Notes: a model not told the origin generated them from the sequence alone. Positions 18,501 to 27,549 are shown, counted from the stretch's first letter. The stretch: 28,927 bases of DNA from Cymbomonas tetramitiformis (GCA_001247695.2 LGRX02010037.1:1-28927); one strand, 5' to 3'. Translations and numbers: made by a program.

Positions 18501-20855
18501 ACTTATGGGGCGAACGGTTTTAGGCTCCCTCACTTTAAGCTTCGGTAATTTCAGTCCCGGGCGCATTCGAAGGTTGGTCCGACCGATGAAAGGGGAGAAA
18601 GTCGGACTGAGTGCCCGGTGTGATTGTGACGTTGATTGGTGCCAGCGGGTTTGGGTAGGTGCTACAATAATGGCTGTCACTGAGGGCCTATTAATTGGCC
18701 AGGAATGGGTGGGGGCATTGCTTGGCCCGAAAGGGATGGGACGCTATTGAGTGGCCGGGAAGGGGGTATTGAATGGCCCGAAAGGGATGGGGGGGCATTG
18801 ATTGGCCGTCGATGGATGGGGGCTACTGAATGTCCCGGAAGGTGGGGATTTCGATTGGCTCGGTTGGACAGATTATTGCCACGCTTATGCACGTGGCAGA
18901 CGTCATGGGATGCGGCGCGTCAGTGGTGTGTCATAGCCCCTCGGCGCAGCCTCTGCATTCGGTGGCTGTGCGCTACTATGAAGCTGTCGGGGTGGACTGC
19001 CTGCCCCTGCCCAAGCTGGTGTGCGTGCCGGCGGTGAGCACGGTGCTCAAGGTGATGCGTGCCCTCCTGGCACATTCCAGGGCCTTGCCCCCCCACCCCC
19101 CCTCTCCCCACCTTGCAGGTAGGACCAGGGCGTAGCCTGTCACCCTGACCGGTATATCAGTGTTGTACGCCTCCTATCGCCATAATGAGCGCAGGAACCT
19201 GTACTCCAAGCTAGATGTCCCATGCCGTGGCTATCTGGATGTGATGTGGGTGTCTAGCACCGAGTTGTCACAGTGGACGTCTGCACCGGCGGCTCTGCGG
19301 TAGACAGCCGGCAGCTTCGTTTCATTCTCCCCTACAATAGAGGCATGCAAGATGCAGCAGGGGGTGCACGGTGCAACCAGCTCTCCTTGTAACTAGCTAT
19401 CAGGCAAGGTGGCAAGGTAGGCGCTGTGTATGATGACCAGCGGGGGATGGGCGCACGCCGCGAGCGTACGACATGGATGGTGACGGAGGAGGGGGATGCG
19501 GCTCGATGCGGCTTGCAGGAGAAAACCGGCGGAGGATTCGATGCAGATGCGGACTACTGGCTGCTGGACAACCCTGCGGCGGACGCGACGCGGAAGATGA
19601 AGCGAGCCTTCTGTGAACCGGGCAACGTGGACTTCAACGCCCCGCTCACGCTCGCCGCGGAACTCGCCATCGAACTAGAGGTGAGGGGGGCACCGCAGGT
19701 CTGAAGGGAGCTGGCCATATTGTGATGGCAGAGGATCGCCATTCTGCCCATCCAGTCGTTACTGCGGGGCCTTGCGCGCAGCGAGAGTTTTCCCATCCAT
19801 GGCGCGATGGGTTTGGCCTCGGTCGCCGCGCAGATACCGCAGCATGAGGCCGCCTCCCACTGAATATACAGCAATCAGTGCATCAGGTCTTGGATCGGAG
19901 GTATATAAAGAGGCGCATCAGCCTCACTAACGGGTTGAGGCAGTGAAAAAAGGGATCGCGGATGTGGATGAAGCATTGGTCTGCACATACTCTGACGAGC
20001 TCGGCTCAAGGTAGAGGATGGAGCACAAGATGTGAATGGCCGATGGGTGCGCATTGATTCCTCTGCGCGGGATTGCCAGGGATCACTAGTGGTGAAGCGC
20101 AAGCCGGCCAATGGCGGTGACAAGGAATACACCAGCGTCGATGCACTTACGGCAGACTTCACGAGCGAGGCCCTGCATCCAGGTGAGAAAGCGCTGGCAC
20201 AACCACCGCAAATGCCCTGAGGGAGTGCTGCACAGGAGGGCGCAAGCATCTGCCTCCTCTGCAGAACTGGAATGCGGCAGTGTGGAAAGCAAGCCAGCAG
20301 CCTTTGCTTCACTTCCTGGCTGTATCGTGTCATCAGAAACTTATTCTGATGATGCATCACTTCGATTTCATCGCAATGATAACCTCCAAATGCTCACATT
20401 GCTGGCGTGCCGTTTATCCTTGCAGGAGATCTGAAAGCATCGGTAGGAGCCAAAGTGGTTGATGTGCTCACCAAAATCCAGGCAAGTCACACTTGCTGGA
20501 GCCAGAGATGATCTGTGATGCAGTGGAGATTTCCCCCTTTCTTGCAGTATTTTGGGAGAACTCGCCATTAAGACTGGAGGCATATTCAGCATCAAATTCC
20601 GGCGTAAGGATCTTGCACTTTCACGGTCTGTAAAGAGTTTGCCACCCATTTTCTTTGTCCATCATGTCTGCTGCTTTCTGCAGTGTAGGTGTTTGCATTG
20701 TAAACAGTGTGGTTGATGTAGTTCCCATTGCAGCACTGAGGGTATGTCATTTTACGTTGGGAGAAATGCAGGGCGAATTCAAGCAAAACAAAGACGCCAA
20801 GAAGGCCGATGCAGATGTTAAAGCGTTCATCAAGAAAATGTCCAAAAAGAAATAG
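12541..20855 (+). CDS. Double-length tyrosyl-tRNA synthetase, 15 exons, 693 aa
   Basis: This class I enzyme charges tRNA-Tyr in the cytosol. Exons joined in phase: 12541-12696, 12788-12972, 13379-13607, 14415-14507, 14793-14917, 16154-16227, 16723-16877, 17154-17250, 17531-17751, 18233-18382, 18842-19033, 19519-19680, 20080-20182, 20426-20481, 20772-20855. The N-half has GFEPSGRMHIAQ (HIGH-like), WVADWFALMNDKMGGD, GVDQRK and KMSKSDPDSAIFMED. The C-half (exon 9 on) is a second synthetase copy: WIADWSA mirrors WVADWFA and NVGRHFDLNDI mirrors DIVRHFSLNRV, but it has no HIGH or KMSKS. The tail is Lys-rich (FIKKMSKKK). Length and layout match the pseudo-dimeric enzyme known from Leishmania, where one chain supplies one active site and one anticodon-binding site. 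Introns 1, 4 and 14 start with GC. Least sure are the exon 5 end, the exon 11 start, and whether a small exon lies between 14 and 15. Confidence 0.9.
15471..15613. repeat. About 54-bp minisatellite, left of the assembly gap
   Basis: Units starting GGAGCAT at 15471, 15525 and 15578 contain CACGTGGCAGGCAT. The array runs into the N-gap inside intron 5 of the synthetase. Confidence 0.82.
15614..16046. other. Assembly gap (433 N)
   Basis: An unresolved run of N is flanked on both sides by minisatellite units of similar period, so the gap is probably more repeat. It lies wholly inside intron 5, so no coding sequence need be missing. Confidence 0.95.
16047..16144. repeat. About 55-bp minisatellite, right of the assembly gap
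   Basis: Two units (from 16047 and 16102) share GGTTGGGTGAGCACAGCGCTCTGG-type sequence. The last unit ends ten bases before exon 6 of the synthetase begins at 16154. Confidence 0.8.
16510..16670. repeat. Imperfect intronic repeats (intron 6)
   Basis: Phrases such as CCTATCTGA, TTGCCTTGGGC, TCAATTGAGGCCCGTCG and CTGCTCTTT recur with small changes, suggesting a decayed tandem array within the intron. Confidence 0.6.
17303..17378. repeat. 39-bp tandem repeat, 2 copies (intron 8)
   Basis: Two units starting GGAGGATGCGCCCCCC at 17303 and 17342 lie just after exon 8 of the synthetase. Confidence 0.8.
18690..18841. repeat. G-rich minisatellite abutting exon 11
   Basis: About five imperfect units of 30-38 bp share ATTGnnTGGCC and GGGATGGG. 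The array runs directly to the predicted 3' splice site at 18841, and the first codons of exon 11 (VGISIGS) resemble the unit. Confidence 0.65.
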
Positions 20856-22070
20856 GCGGTTGACAAAAATGATCGCACTTTGTCCGTAAGATTCCTGCCG
20901 AATACCTGCATGGATCCCGCGTACTAAATCATGGTGGTTAAATGGGAATCAGCCATGACCTCGTTGCTGTTGGACTTCATTTGCTGTTTACAACAAATGT
21001 TCTTTATACGCCTGCATTAAGCTACATCAAATAATAGTTTTCCACGAATTCCCAATTATGACTTCCATGTGTTCTCTTACTTGGCAATGATGATTAGAAT
21101 GCGGACGGATTCTAAAATATAACGTTTTTCAGTGTATCAGCTCATCAATGTTAACCCGAAAAGTTAGCAATAACCTTATTGAATTTTAAATAGCAATTTA
21201 TTCCCGAGTGTCGACCAGACTATCGTGCAGCAAAGAACTTAATTTGCATTTCAGCATGACAAATGCTAAAAGATTGCACCCTGTGAATCCGCGATTCCCC
21301 TTGATGCAAAGATGGCGTTCACAGTCGAACGATGCGATTGTTAATATAGCTCAAACCGTGAGTAACAAGGTTGACCGGTGGTGCTGGAGTCGCACGCAGC
21401 CAGCGCGGGGTTTGTGGTGTAGGGATGTCCCTCACCGCATCTAAAAGTCCAGCTTTCGGATCCAAATCGGGATAGCGCCATAAAGCCCTCGGAGGCACTT
21501 GTCGTCCTCTTCTCGTACCTACCAACGTAAGAAAGCCAGTAGAGATGAGCGGTAGGCACAGAATTGCCCGTGCTAAGGTGGTGAGGGAGATGGACGTCGT
21601 GAGATGGACCATGCGTTGTGATGAGATAAAGGGGACGAAGGCGGGGAGGGCGATGTCCGCGGCCAAACTGGCAAGAGTCGGGCGTACGACCGGAAGTGGC
21701 AATTTTCATACGGAAGCCTCAAGAAACACCCAACCCAATCGGCGAGCGCAGCTATACTATATTTAACATGTGCGGTACGCCGCCAAAATCCCACTCGTCC
21801 GCACGTAACCTCTTATTACATTCCGCACGGGCGCATCATTGCACCGCTCACCTCAAGCGGCGAAATTTAGCCAATCATGGCCATAGTCGGTGGAAAGTAG
21901 TGTGGATAGGCGGTCCACGACGGATATCCGTAAATGGGTTGTGAGACGGCATTGTCAGAACACGGTTTTTGGTCGGTCGGATGAAGAGGTAGACCGAATA
22001 GTTGAGAAAATTACCGAAATCAAAATCTGATAGCCGGAAGCTCGAAACGTACCGACTACTAACTACTACT
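20856..22070. other. Gene-free spacer after the synthetase
   Basis: The first part (to about 21200) is AT-rich and should contain the 3' end of the synthetase transcript; no poly(A) signal was assigned with certainty. The rest holds only short frames without ATG or recognisable domains. A TATATTTAA motif lies near 21758 but leads to no clear gene. Confidence 0.5.
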
Positions 22071-23061
22071 ATGTCCCCGAGTCCGCAGTCAATCTGCCTC
22101 GGTGAAAATAAATATGGGGACGAATCCCCGATCTGCTCGCGTTTATCTAGTGAGAGCTTTTTCGACTTGAGAAGAGCACCATCTGCACCAACATTTACCC
22201 AAGCAACGAACCTTGCATGGGACCCGTACGGTAGGAAGCTTTATCGGATAAAAATGATGCAGAAGAAATTAGAGCTTCCGCAGGACGGCCGTGACAATAG
22301 CGGACAGGGCAGCGCGCATGCAAGCGAAACTGGAGGCGTTGCTGGTGTCCGAACAGTCGCTGAAATGGAAAACAGCCGTCGCGACAGCCTTCGTTGATGC
22401 CCAAGAGGTCTTGGAAATTGTTAAGGAAGTGTCTGGAGTCTTGGGCCAGGAAAACGTGCTGGAGAAGGCGTTGTCCTCTGACGAAGACAGTCGTCTTACG
22501 TTGTTGAATAAGGTACCAGACAACGTGGACCTACCGGGCATCCTGTTAACGGGGTTGGAGGATGAGACCGATCCAGGGTGGGATTGTGTGGCTCTGACAC
22601 AAATGATACTTCAAGACAACCCCATTGCCACCAAAGAACACGAGACGAGGCGTGCGGTGGAGGGCCAGGCCGTGCAGGTAACTGACGATTGGACGTTGGA
22701 GTTGCCATACCTCTACAATGACCTGGTCCAGATGTTGGTCGCCAGCGGCTGTCACGTCAGCGACCAACTTGCTTTTGGGAACGATAATCATATCGAAGAG
22801 ATGGGTGATTTGCTTCTACGTTCTGCAGCCTGCACGGAAACCACCAACCCTTCGGCGGATCTCGACCACACGCCGCAACGCTGGGGGTCTCTTATGTCCT
22901 TCAAGGCGAAGAACAAAAGGCTGCAACCCGAGTTGGCGTTCTTCTCAACGGTGAAGTCCATGTTGTACGAGATGCCAAAGGAATGTCCTTACGCGGACGC
23001 CATCTGTACTATGTATCCCGACACGAGTGCGAAGTATTTGCGACTGTTGCCGAGGCAGTAG
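22071..23061 (+). CDS. Hypothetical protein, probable two exons (306 aa)
   Basis: The ATG at 22071 opens MSPSPQS and a Ser/Pro-rich first exon to 22230. A 70-nt intron (22231-22300, GTAGGAAG...GACAATAG) is inferred because it joins the second frame in phase (NLAWDPY then ADRAARMQ). Exon 2 encodes a helical, mildly acidic region (LEALLVSEQSLKWKTAV, VLEIVKEVSGVLG), then a segment with WDCVALTQMIL and LYNDLVQMLVASG, ending LRLLPRQ. No domain is recognised. Just before the stop another frame (from 22983) opens and stays coding-like to 23252 (VEHITRIALPAGK), so the true C-terminus may lie there after an intron or frameshift. It could belong to a mobile element. The coding character of exon 2 is fairly sure; the start and end are not. 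Confidence 0.5.
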
Positions 23062-23767
23062 TTTGCGGTATTGCCAAGTTCGTGGAAGTGGAGCATATTA
23101 CCAGGATTGCACTGCCAGCAGGCAAAGCTACTCCAGTCGACCTGGAAACCGCGATAAGCGTCAACCTCGAGGGGGCCGCGTATCTCCAGGCGCCTCTTTC
23201 CGGGGACGTGCCGAACTCCGGGGCGATTGAACAGACTATTGGGGATAGGTGAACCAGTATGCATGTTTTTAGACGGTGTTTTTCTGTTACTATTCTCGGT
23301 TTATAGACGACGGGTGACCTACCACGTCATCATAACGCGCAGTGTAATGCAGACACGTGGCAGCCACGTAGGTTGCGATATGCGTTTATGCGGTACGGTA
23401 TGCCTTCATTATGCGGTTTGCCATTGTGGTTCGAGTGATCATCGAGCAATCAACGGAGAGAGATATCTTTTTTGGATTGGGTGTGTTCATAAACACAAGC
23501 CCCGCGTCAAAAAACGCGGCTATACAACTATCATCACACGGGTATTGTTGCATGAACGGTGTCTATTCGTTTAATTACAAGTAGAATGTTTGCTAGTGTT
23601 AGTAGTGTTACAATATATATATATATATCGCAAAAGCCATAAGTCAGCTGGTCGTACAACATATCATAGCGTTACTATTACATTGCAAAGTACGTAAGTT
23701 GCTACCAGGCAAGCGATCTCGAATTAGTTCATTCCACGCCTTTCAGGCGCCGGAAAGTAATGGTCTA
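23062..23767. other. Spacer with possible coding remnant and AT microsatellite
   Basis: 23062-23252 may encode the displaced end of the preceding gene. After that no gene is seen. An (AT)n tract lies at about 23613-23628, and a small hairpin CGCCT/AGGCG lies at 23737-23749, just past the stop of the minus-strand gene that follows. Confidence 0.5.
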
Positions 23768-23971
23768 CTAATCTATCAGCTCCCAGTATACTCCGTCTTC
23801 GTCGTCCATTGCTTCCTCGCACATGAATATTTCGTAAGAACAACGCATACACGCGAAATGTTCGGTATGCTCATTTATCGCAACAAGATGCGAACCAGCA
23901 TTAAACCATATGCGAACGTTTGCAGGAAGGTCACAATAATCGCATTTCATGACGAGTTTGCCTTGAGGCAT
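23768..23971 (-). CDS. Small Cys-rich protein, possible zinc ribbon (67 aa)
   Basis: The ATG at 23971 starts MPQGKLVMK. The protein has CDYC and CMRC about 30 residues apart, a typical spacing for a four-Cys zinc-binding fold. Its end is very acidic (CEEAMDDEDG). No family is recognised. A copy of a 67-bp repeat with TATAAAAG lies about 110 bases upstream and should be its promoter. A hairpin follows the stop at 23737-23749. The promoter of this gene begins only a few bases from the stop of the next minus-strand gene, so the two are packed tightly. That it is expressed is inferred from the conserved promoter and the ordered Cys pattern. Confidence 0.5.
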   Translation of the reverse strand: MPQGKLVMKCDYCDLPANVRIWFNAGSHLVAINEHTEHFACMRCSYEIFMCEEAMDDEDGVYWELID

Positions 23972-24024
23972 TCAAGTAGCTTTTGGGCTGAGCGTGGTCA
24001 GTTGTTAGTTGTTAGTGTCAAGCT

Positions 24025-24091
24025 GGGGTGGCACGATGGTGAGCGTAAGCAGCAAATGAAGGCTAAGTAAGAGGTATTGAGCTTTTATACC
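24025..24091 (-). promoter_or_regulatory. 67-bp promoter repeat with TATA box, copy 1
   Basis: It matches 24553-24619 at 63 of 67 positions. On the minus strand it begins GGTATAAAAGCTCAAT and lies upstream of the 67-residue gene. The TATA-like core is fully conserved between copies, while most changes lie just beside it. Confidence 0.65.
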
Positions 24092-24094
24092 TGC

Positions 24095-24505
24095 TCAACT
24101 AAGGCAATCGCAACTGATACAGTACTCGTCGAAAGGTGTCGTTTCGTCATTCTGGTACCAACAGACCAATAGGCGTACAACGTCGACTGGAATAACCATT
24201 AATCGCGGAGTCATCCACGCTTCACCCCATGCATATTCAGCGCGATCGGGATAGCGTTCCGGCTCTACCAATTCAAAAAACAGATAAAACCGAGTTCGTC
24301 GGGTAAAGCGCCACATAGCCCATATCACATCATGCCTGTGAGGCATCGGCGGGCGGCGGACAGGGCGGTTTGCCATCGTTGTCAAAGTCCACTGGTGCAA
24401 ATTGCATTCGGGGCATGGTCGGTGCACCATCTCATGGCGATGAATGGCATCTACATCGATACTGGCACGATTCCGATGCACACCAAACCTTAACACTGAA
24501 GGCAT
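24095..24505 (-). CDS. Small protein with terminal CxxC motifs (136 aa)
   Basis: The start is placed at the ATG at 24505 (MPSVLRFG); a GTG lies one codon earlier. The sequence is rich in Trp, Arg and Tyr. It has CPEC near residue 34 and CISCDC close to the C-terminus, which could bind zinc together. Between them lies a patterned segment (VIWAMWRFTRRTRFYLFFELVEPERYP) and another hydrophobic stretch (VVRLLVCWYQ). The same 67-bp promoter repeat that precedes the 67-residue gene lies about 105 bases upstream. No family is recognised. Its neighbours suggest a cluster of co-evolving small genes of mobile or viral origin. Confidence 0.5.
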   Translation of the reverse strand: MPSVLRFGVHRNRASIDVDAIHRHEMVHRPCPECNLHQWTLTTMANRPVRRPPMPHRHDVIWAMWRFTRRTRFYLFFELVEPERYPDRAEYAWGEAWMTPRLMVIPVDVVRLLVCWYQNDETTPFDEYCISCDCLS

Positions 24506-24552
24506 CACGAGTTTGCAGAGGCGCGTCGCTCACTCTCTGGTAGGAGGTGGCA

Positions 24553-24619
24553 GGGGTGGCACGATGGTGAGCGAAAGCAACAAATGAAGGCTAAGTAAGA
24601 TGAATTGAGCTTTTATACC
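24553..24619 (-). promoter_or_regulatory. 67-bp promoter repeat with TATA box, copy 2
   Basis: Direct repeat of 24025-24091 with four differences. Read on the minus strand, GGTATAAAAGCTCAAT starts the element about 105-115 bases before the 136-residue gene, the same placement as copy 1. Confidence 0.65.
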
Positions 24620-24803
24620 TTAGTCGGAGTCGGAGTCGGACAGCAACTGTGGGACTTCGGTATCCTGCCAGAACTCGCAATCCGCGCCAATCTTGGGCCA
24701 ACATTTGTCCGCGCCAATCTTATCTTGGCCAATCTTGTGATTGTTGGTTTCATCCTATTGGTTTGCGGCATTCACCTTGAGAGGCCCAAGCCCTCCTTGG
24801 CAA

Positions 24804-24810
24804 TATTTAA
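24804..24810 (+). promoter_or_regulatory. TATTTAA box upstream of the 199-aa gene
   Basis: TATTTAA lies 84 bases before the ATG at 24888. The same heptamer lies 80 bases before the ATG at 28131, suggesting a shared core promoter design. Confidence 0.4.
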
Positions 24811-24887
24811 ATCGCTTGAGGCCTTTAGGAGGATCATTTTCCATTCCTTCCTGGAAGACACACCGCTTCATCTTTGCATTATCAAGA

Positions 24888-25487
24888 ATGGCGGATACCC
24901 ATTACGTCCTGTTTGGGATTGTTCTTCCTTACATTCGGGAAATGCGTCAACTGCGTGAGGAATACTTTGTGCAGGCATGGGTCGAAGAACGTTTCTTGTG
25001 GGCGTTGGAAGAACAAGTTTTGACGTTTTCGGGCATGTTTGGTGATGTTTGGATGCCTGTAACTTTGGCTCACTATTTCTATGAATTACGTGATCTGCTT
25101 GAAGTCGATTGGGGGGATGCTCGTGATTGGGGAAATTTCTTGCAGATATTCCCTACCTCCAACTTTGAAGCCCCATATTACGATGATGAAGGGTTCCATT
25201 GGCAAGGACCTGGCATGTCAAACAACTTCAGATTCCGGCTAGACTACATCGATTTCGACGACTTCGAAAAACGGTGGCTTCGTGAATATCATTGGGCCTG
25301 GTACAACGGCTTTTACAACGAGCATGCAGATCCTCAATGGATCTACCCGTCGCGGTACGAGTTGTCTATGAGGCCTGCCTGCAGTCGATGCCGACGCATT
25401 GATATGGATCTTACCCGTATTGGCGACGAGTACATCTGCACTGACCTTGTCGACTGTCGGCGGATGACTCGTCTTGATTTGAATTGA
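24888..25487 (+). CDS. Acidic, Trp/Tyr-rich protein with C-terminal Cys cluster (199 aa)
   Basis: The ATG at 24888 (MADTHYVLFG) follows a TATTTAA box by 84 bases. The protein is unusually rich in Trp, Tyr, Phe and Asp, with segments such as EYFVQAWVEERFLWALEE, VDWGDARDWGNF and REYHWAWYNGFYNEHADPQW. The C-terminus has CSRC, then ICTDLVDC 20-odd residues later, which could be a zinc site like those of the two minus-strand neighbours. No family is recognised. The gene is followed after 61 bases by the next plus-strand gene, with a strong hairpin in between. The coding call rests on length, composition and an uninterrupted frame with ATG; function is unknown. Confidence 0.6.
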   Translation: MADTHYVLFGIVLPYIREMRQLREEYFVQAWVEERFLWALEEQVLTFSGMFGDVWMPVTLAHYFYELRDLLEVDWGDARDWGNFLQIFPTSNFEAPYYDDEGFHWQGPGMSNNFRFRLDYIDFDDFEKRWLREYHWAWYNGFYNEHADPQWIYPSRYELSMRPACSRCRRIDMDLTRIGDEYICTDLVDCRRMTRLDLN

Positions 25488-25503
25488 TGGTCGAATCTCA
25501 ATC

Positions 25504-25519
25504 GGTGGCTTTAGCCACC
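25504..25519. terminator. Intergenic hairpin, possible mRNA 3'-end signal
   Basis: GGTGGCT (25504-25510) and AGCCACC (25513-25519) form a perfect 7-bp stem with a 2-nt spacer, 16 bases past the stop of the 199-residue gene and 30 before the next ATG. Palindromes between tightly spaced genes mark mRNA 3' ends in some giant viruses; that role here is inference. Confidence 0.35.
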
Positions 25520-25548
25520 ACCCATCTATTCTACTTCAAGGTATAATC

Positions 25549-25905
25549 ATGCCGAAGAGATCCCGTGAAGTCTCGCCTTTCTCCCGAGAGCACATGCTCT
25601 TTCTCGACATGCTCGGCAATCGGCTTAGCCGTTCCGAGCATGACTCGGTTTTCACAGCCCCGCTTCCTCCTCGAGAGGTCCCGTCATCTCTTCTCTTCGA
25701 CCACCCACTTTCCACCTTCGTTGCACCACCGCCTCCTCCTCCCCCACCACCACCTCCTATGATCTGGAGGTGGTCGTACCGTTATGAGCTCTACGTGGGG
25801 GAGCCTGTTGCACCCCACCGTGCTCCCCCCGGCCGAGGCCGCATCCGGGGTGGCCATGGCTTCACCCGCGAGCCCTCCCCGCTGTACTTGCGGGCGGAGG
25901 AATAG
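25549..25905 (+). CDS. Pro-rich basic protein (118 aa)
   Basis: The ATG at 25549 begins MPKRSREVSPFSREHM, with a basic N-terminus like a nuclear-localisation signal. A run of eleven Pro lies near residues 63-73. The C-terminal part is Arg/Gly-rich (RGRIRGGHGF). No domain is recognised. It lies 61 bases after the 199-residue gene on the same strand, so the two may share a transcript or be closely packed units. Downstream is a T/G-rich repeat. The low complexity lowers confidence, but the ATG context and clean frame favour a real gene. Confidence 0.45.
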   Translation: MPKRSREVSPFSREHMLFLDMLGNRLSRSEHDSVFTAPLPPREVPSSLLFDHPLSTFVAPPPPPPPPPPPMIWRWSYRYELYVGEPVAPHRAPPGRGRIRGGHGFTREPSPLYLRAEE

Positions 25906-26297
25906 GACACAACGTGTATATATGATATTTTTATTCATATTTTGTTGTGCATATTTTGTTGTGTATATTGTGTTGTGTATATTTTGTTGTTGTAGTACTT
26001 TGTTGTGTATATGCAAACATCTCAAATATTCTGCTGTTATTCATCTCTAGAACGGGGGAATGGCGCGGCCGTGCAAACGGACAAACCTAGTACCTAGGCT
26101 CTGGAATGAAGTTATAAACCCCTTCTGCGGTAACCGGGAAAATCTCGGGCCAAAGTTTGGTGTACATAATTCCATTGCTCAGAGATGAATATACTAAAGA
26201 TATGATATGATGTTGTTTAGCAGGGCCGTGTTATATTTATATCATTCGTGATTTACGTTTCTTAATTTGTGTTTTGTGCATGGTGACACACAGGGTT
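25906..26297. other. AT/T-rich spacer with TTGTTGTG repeats
   Basis: 25937-26015 has several copies of TATTTTGTTGTG with small changes. The rest is AT-rich and has no gene. Confidence 0.6.
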
Positions 26298-27348
26298 ATG
26301 AGTTCTTCCGAAGGGAATGCGGATTCGGAAGTCCTCGAGACTTCCTTTGCCCGGAAGCTTTGTGATAATGACTTTTACAGGGTTCCAGTCCTTGCAGATA
26401 TGTATTCGCCAACATGCGGTGCATATGGTCTGGGATGGTGGAGCATGAGCATCATCCCAAAAGATCACAAGTACCCACTCCTCAAGACTCCAAGCCTAAG
26501 CGTCGCTGCGTCAAGGCGGATGAAGCAAAGCACGCAAACCATGAAAATCGAACGGAAGCGTTTCAGTTCATCGAATGCCGTCTCTTCATGAACTTGAGCG
26601 CCATCGAAATGAATCAGGTGTGTCTCACTCATGCCAGTTTTCTCAGGTGCTTCTCAGGGCTTACATACTCAAGTGTTTAGGGAGGGTTTACGGTCGGCAA
26701 GCTTCCCAGCTATAGTCATGATCCGTGCAATTCGTTTGCGCACGCAGCTTGGGAATGAGCAGAACAACATTGACGCCTACATGAAGCACCGCAACACCAC
26801 GGAGATCATTCTTGGCATGCGAAAACACGTGGAGAAACTGATGGCCGAACCCAACGAGAGAGACGTTGCAATGAAGAGGTTTGAGAACGTGACATTCCGT
26901 CGGGTGCCGCCGAAGCAGAACTTGGATCCCAGCTTCGAAATGGCGCTGAAGACGCAGGTGTTCAATCACCAGAAGCTGAATGCAGACAAGAAGAACACGC
27001 ATTGGGCTGCTTGGGCTATTTCGGTGCAATCGCACAAGTTGTTCAAACAACTTCAGAGAGGTGCTGCCATTTTTTTTGAATCCCGTCTCGACATTATTCT
27101 TATTTGCTCTTAGGTGTTTTTGCAGTAGCTAACTGACGATTTGGTATTTCATGTTTTCGCTTTCAGTGATGAAGGCCCACAATGAAGTATACAGCAAGGA
27201 TGGGGTTTGTATACTCCAACTTACACGCTCCAGATTTTGTATATTCTTATCCATTTTACCGTCTCACTCCGTTTGGTCGGTTGATGATGTGCATCTGCAA
27301 GTTAAGGTGCCCGAAAATCATACTTCAGAGGTTGCTTTCATAGAATGA
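26298..27348 (+). CDS. Hypothetical basic protein, probable four exons (about 283 aa)
   Basis: Four coding-like frames can be joined in phase by short GT-AG introns. The exons are 26298-26418, 26472-26617, 26658-27060 and 27167-27348; the introns are 53, 40 and 106 nt. The join at 26617/26658 (AIEMNQ then GLHTQVF) has a clear pyrimidine tract and TTCTCAG acceptor. The join at 27060/27167 (KQLQR then VMKAHNEV) ends in CGCTTTCAG. Exon 3 is the most protein-like, with long helical stretches (RTQLGNEQNNIDAYMKHRN, EIILGMRKHVEKLMAE, KRFENVTFRRVPPKQN). The N-terminus is Ser/acidic, followed by a basic patch (KPKRRC). No family is recognised. The first intron and both ends are uncertain. The gene may belong to the surrounding mobile cluster. 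Confidence 0.45.
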
Positions 27349-27549
27349 TTGGCAATGCAGACAGGATAATCATGGACTTCGCAGACACGCCTTCGTCGCA
27401 AAATAATAGTAGATATGTACTAGGTCCTTCGATCCGAGCGGACTAGTACCGGGTATCTGATAGGCTAATAATTCGGCAGGTCCAAGACTTTCCAAGATCA
27501 TAAGCTCTATTTCTTGCCTAAACTACTCATTTGCCCCCTTTTCCCGTCA

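Noticed and set aside
21319..21702. Minus-strand 127-codon frame after the synthetase
   Set aside because: No ATG at the start, no domain, and only a mildly hydrophobic composition.
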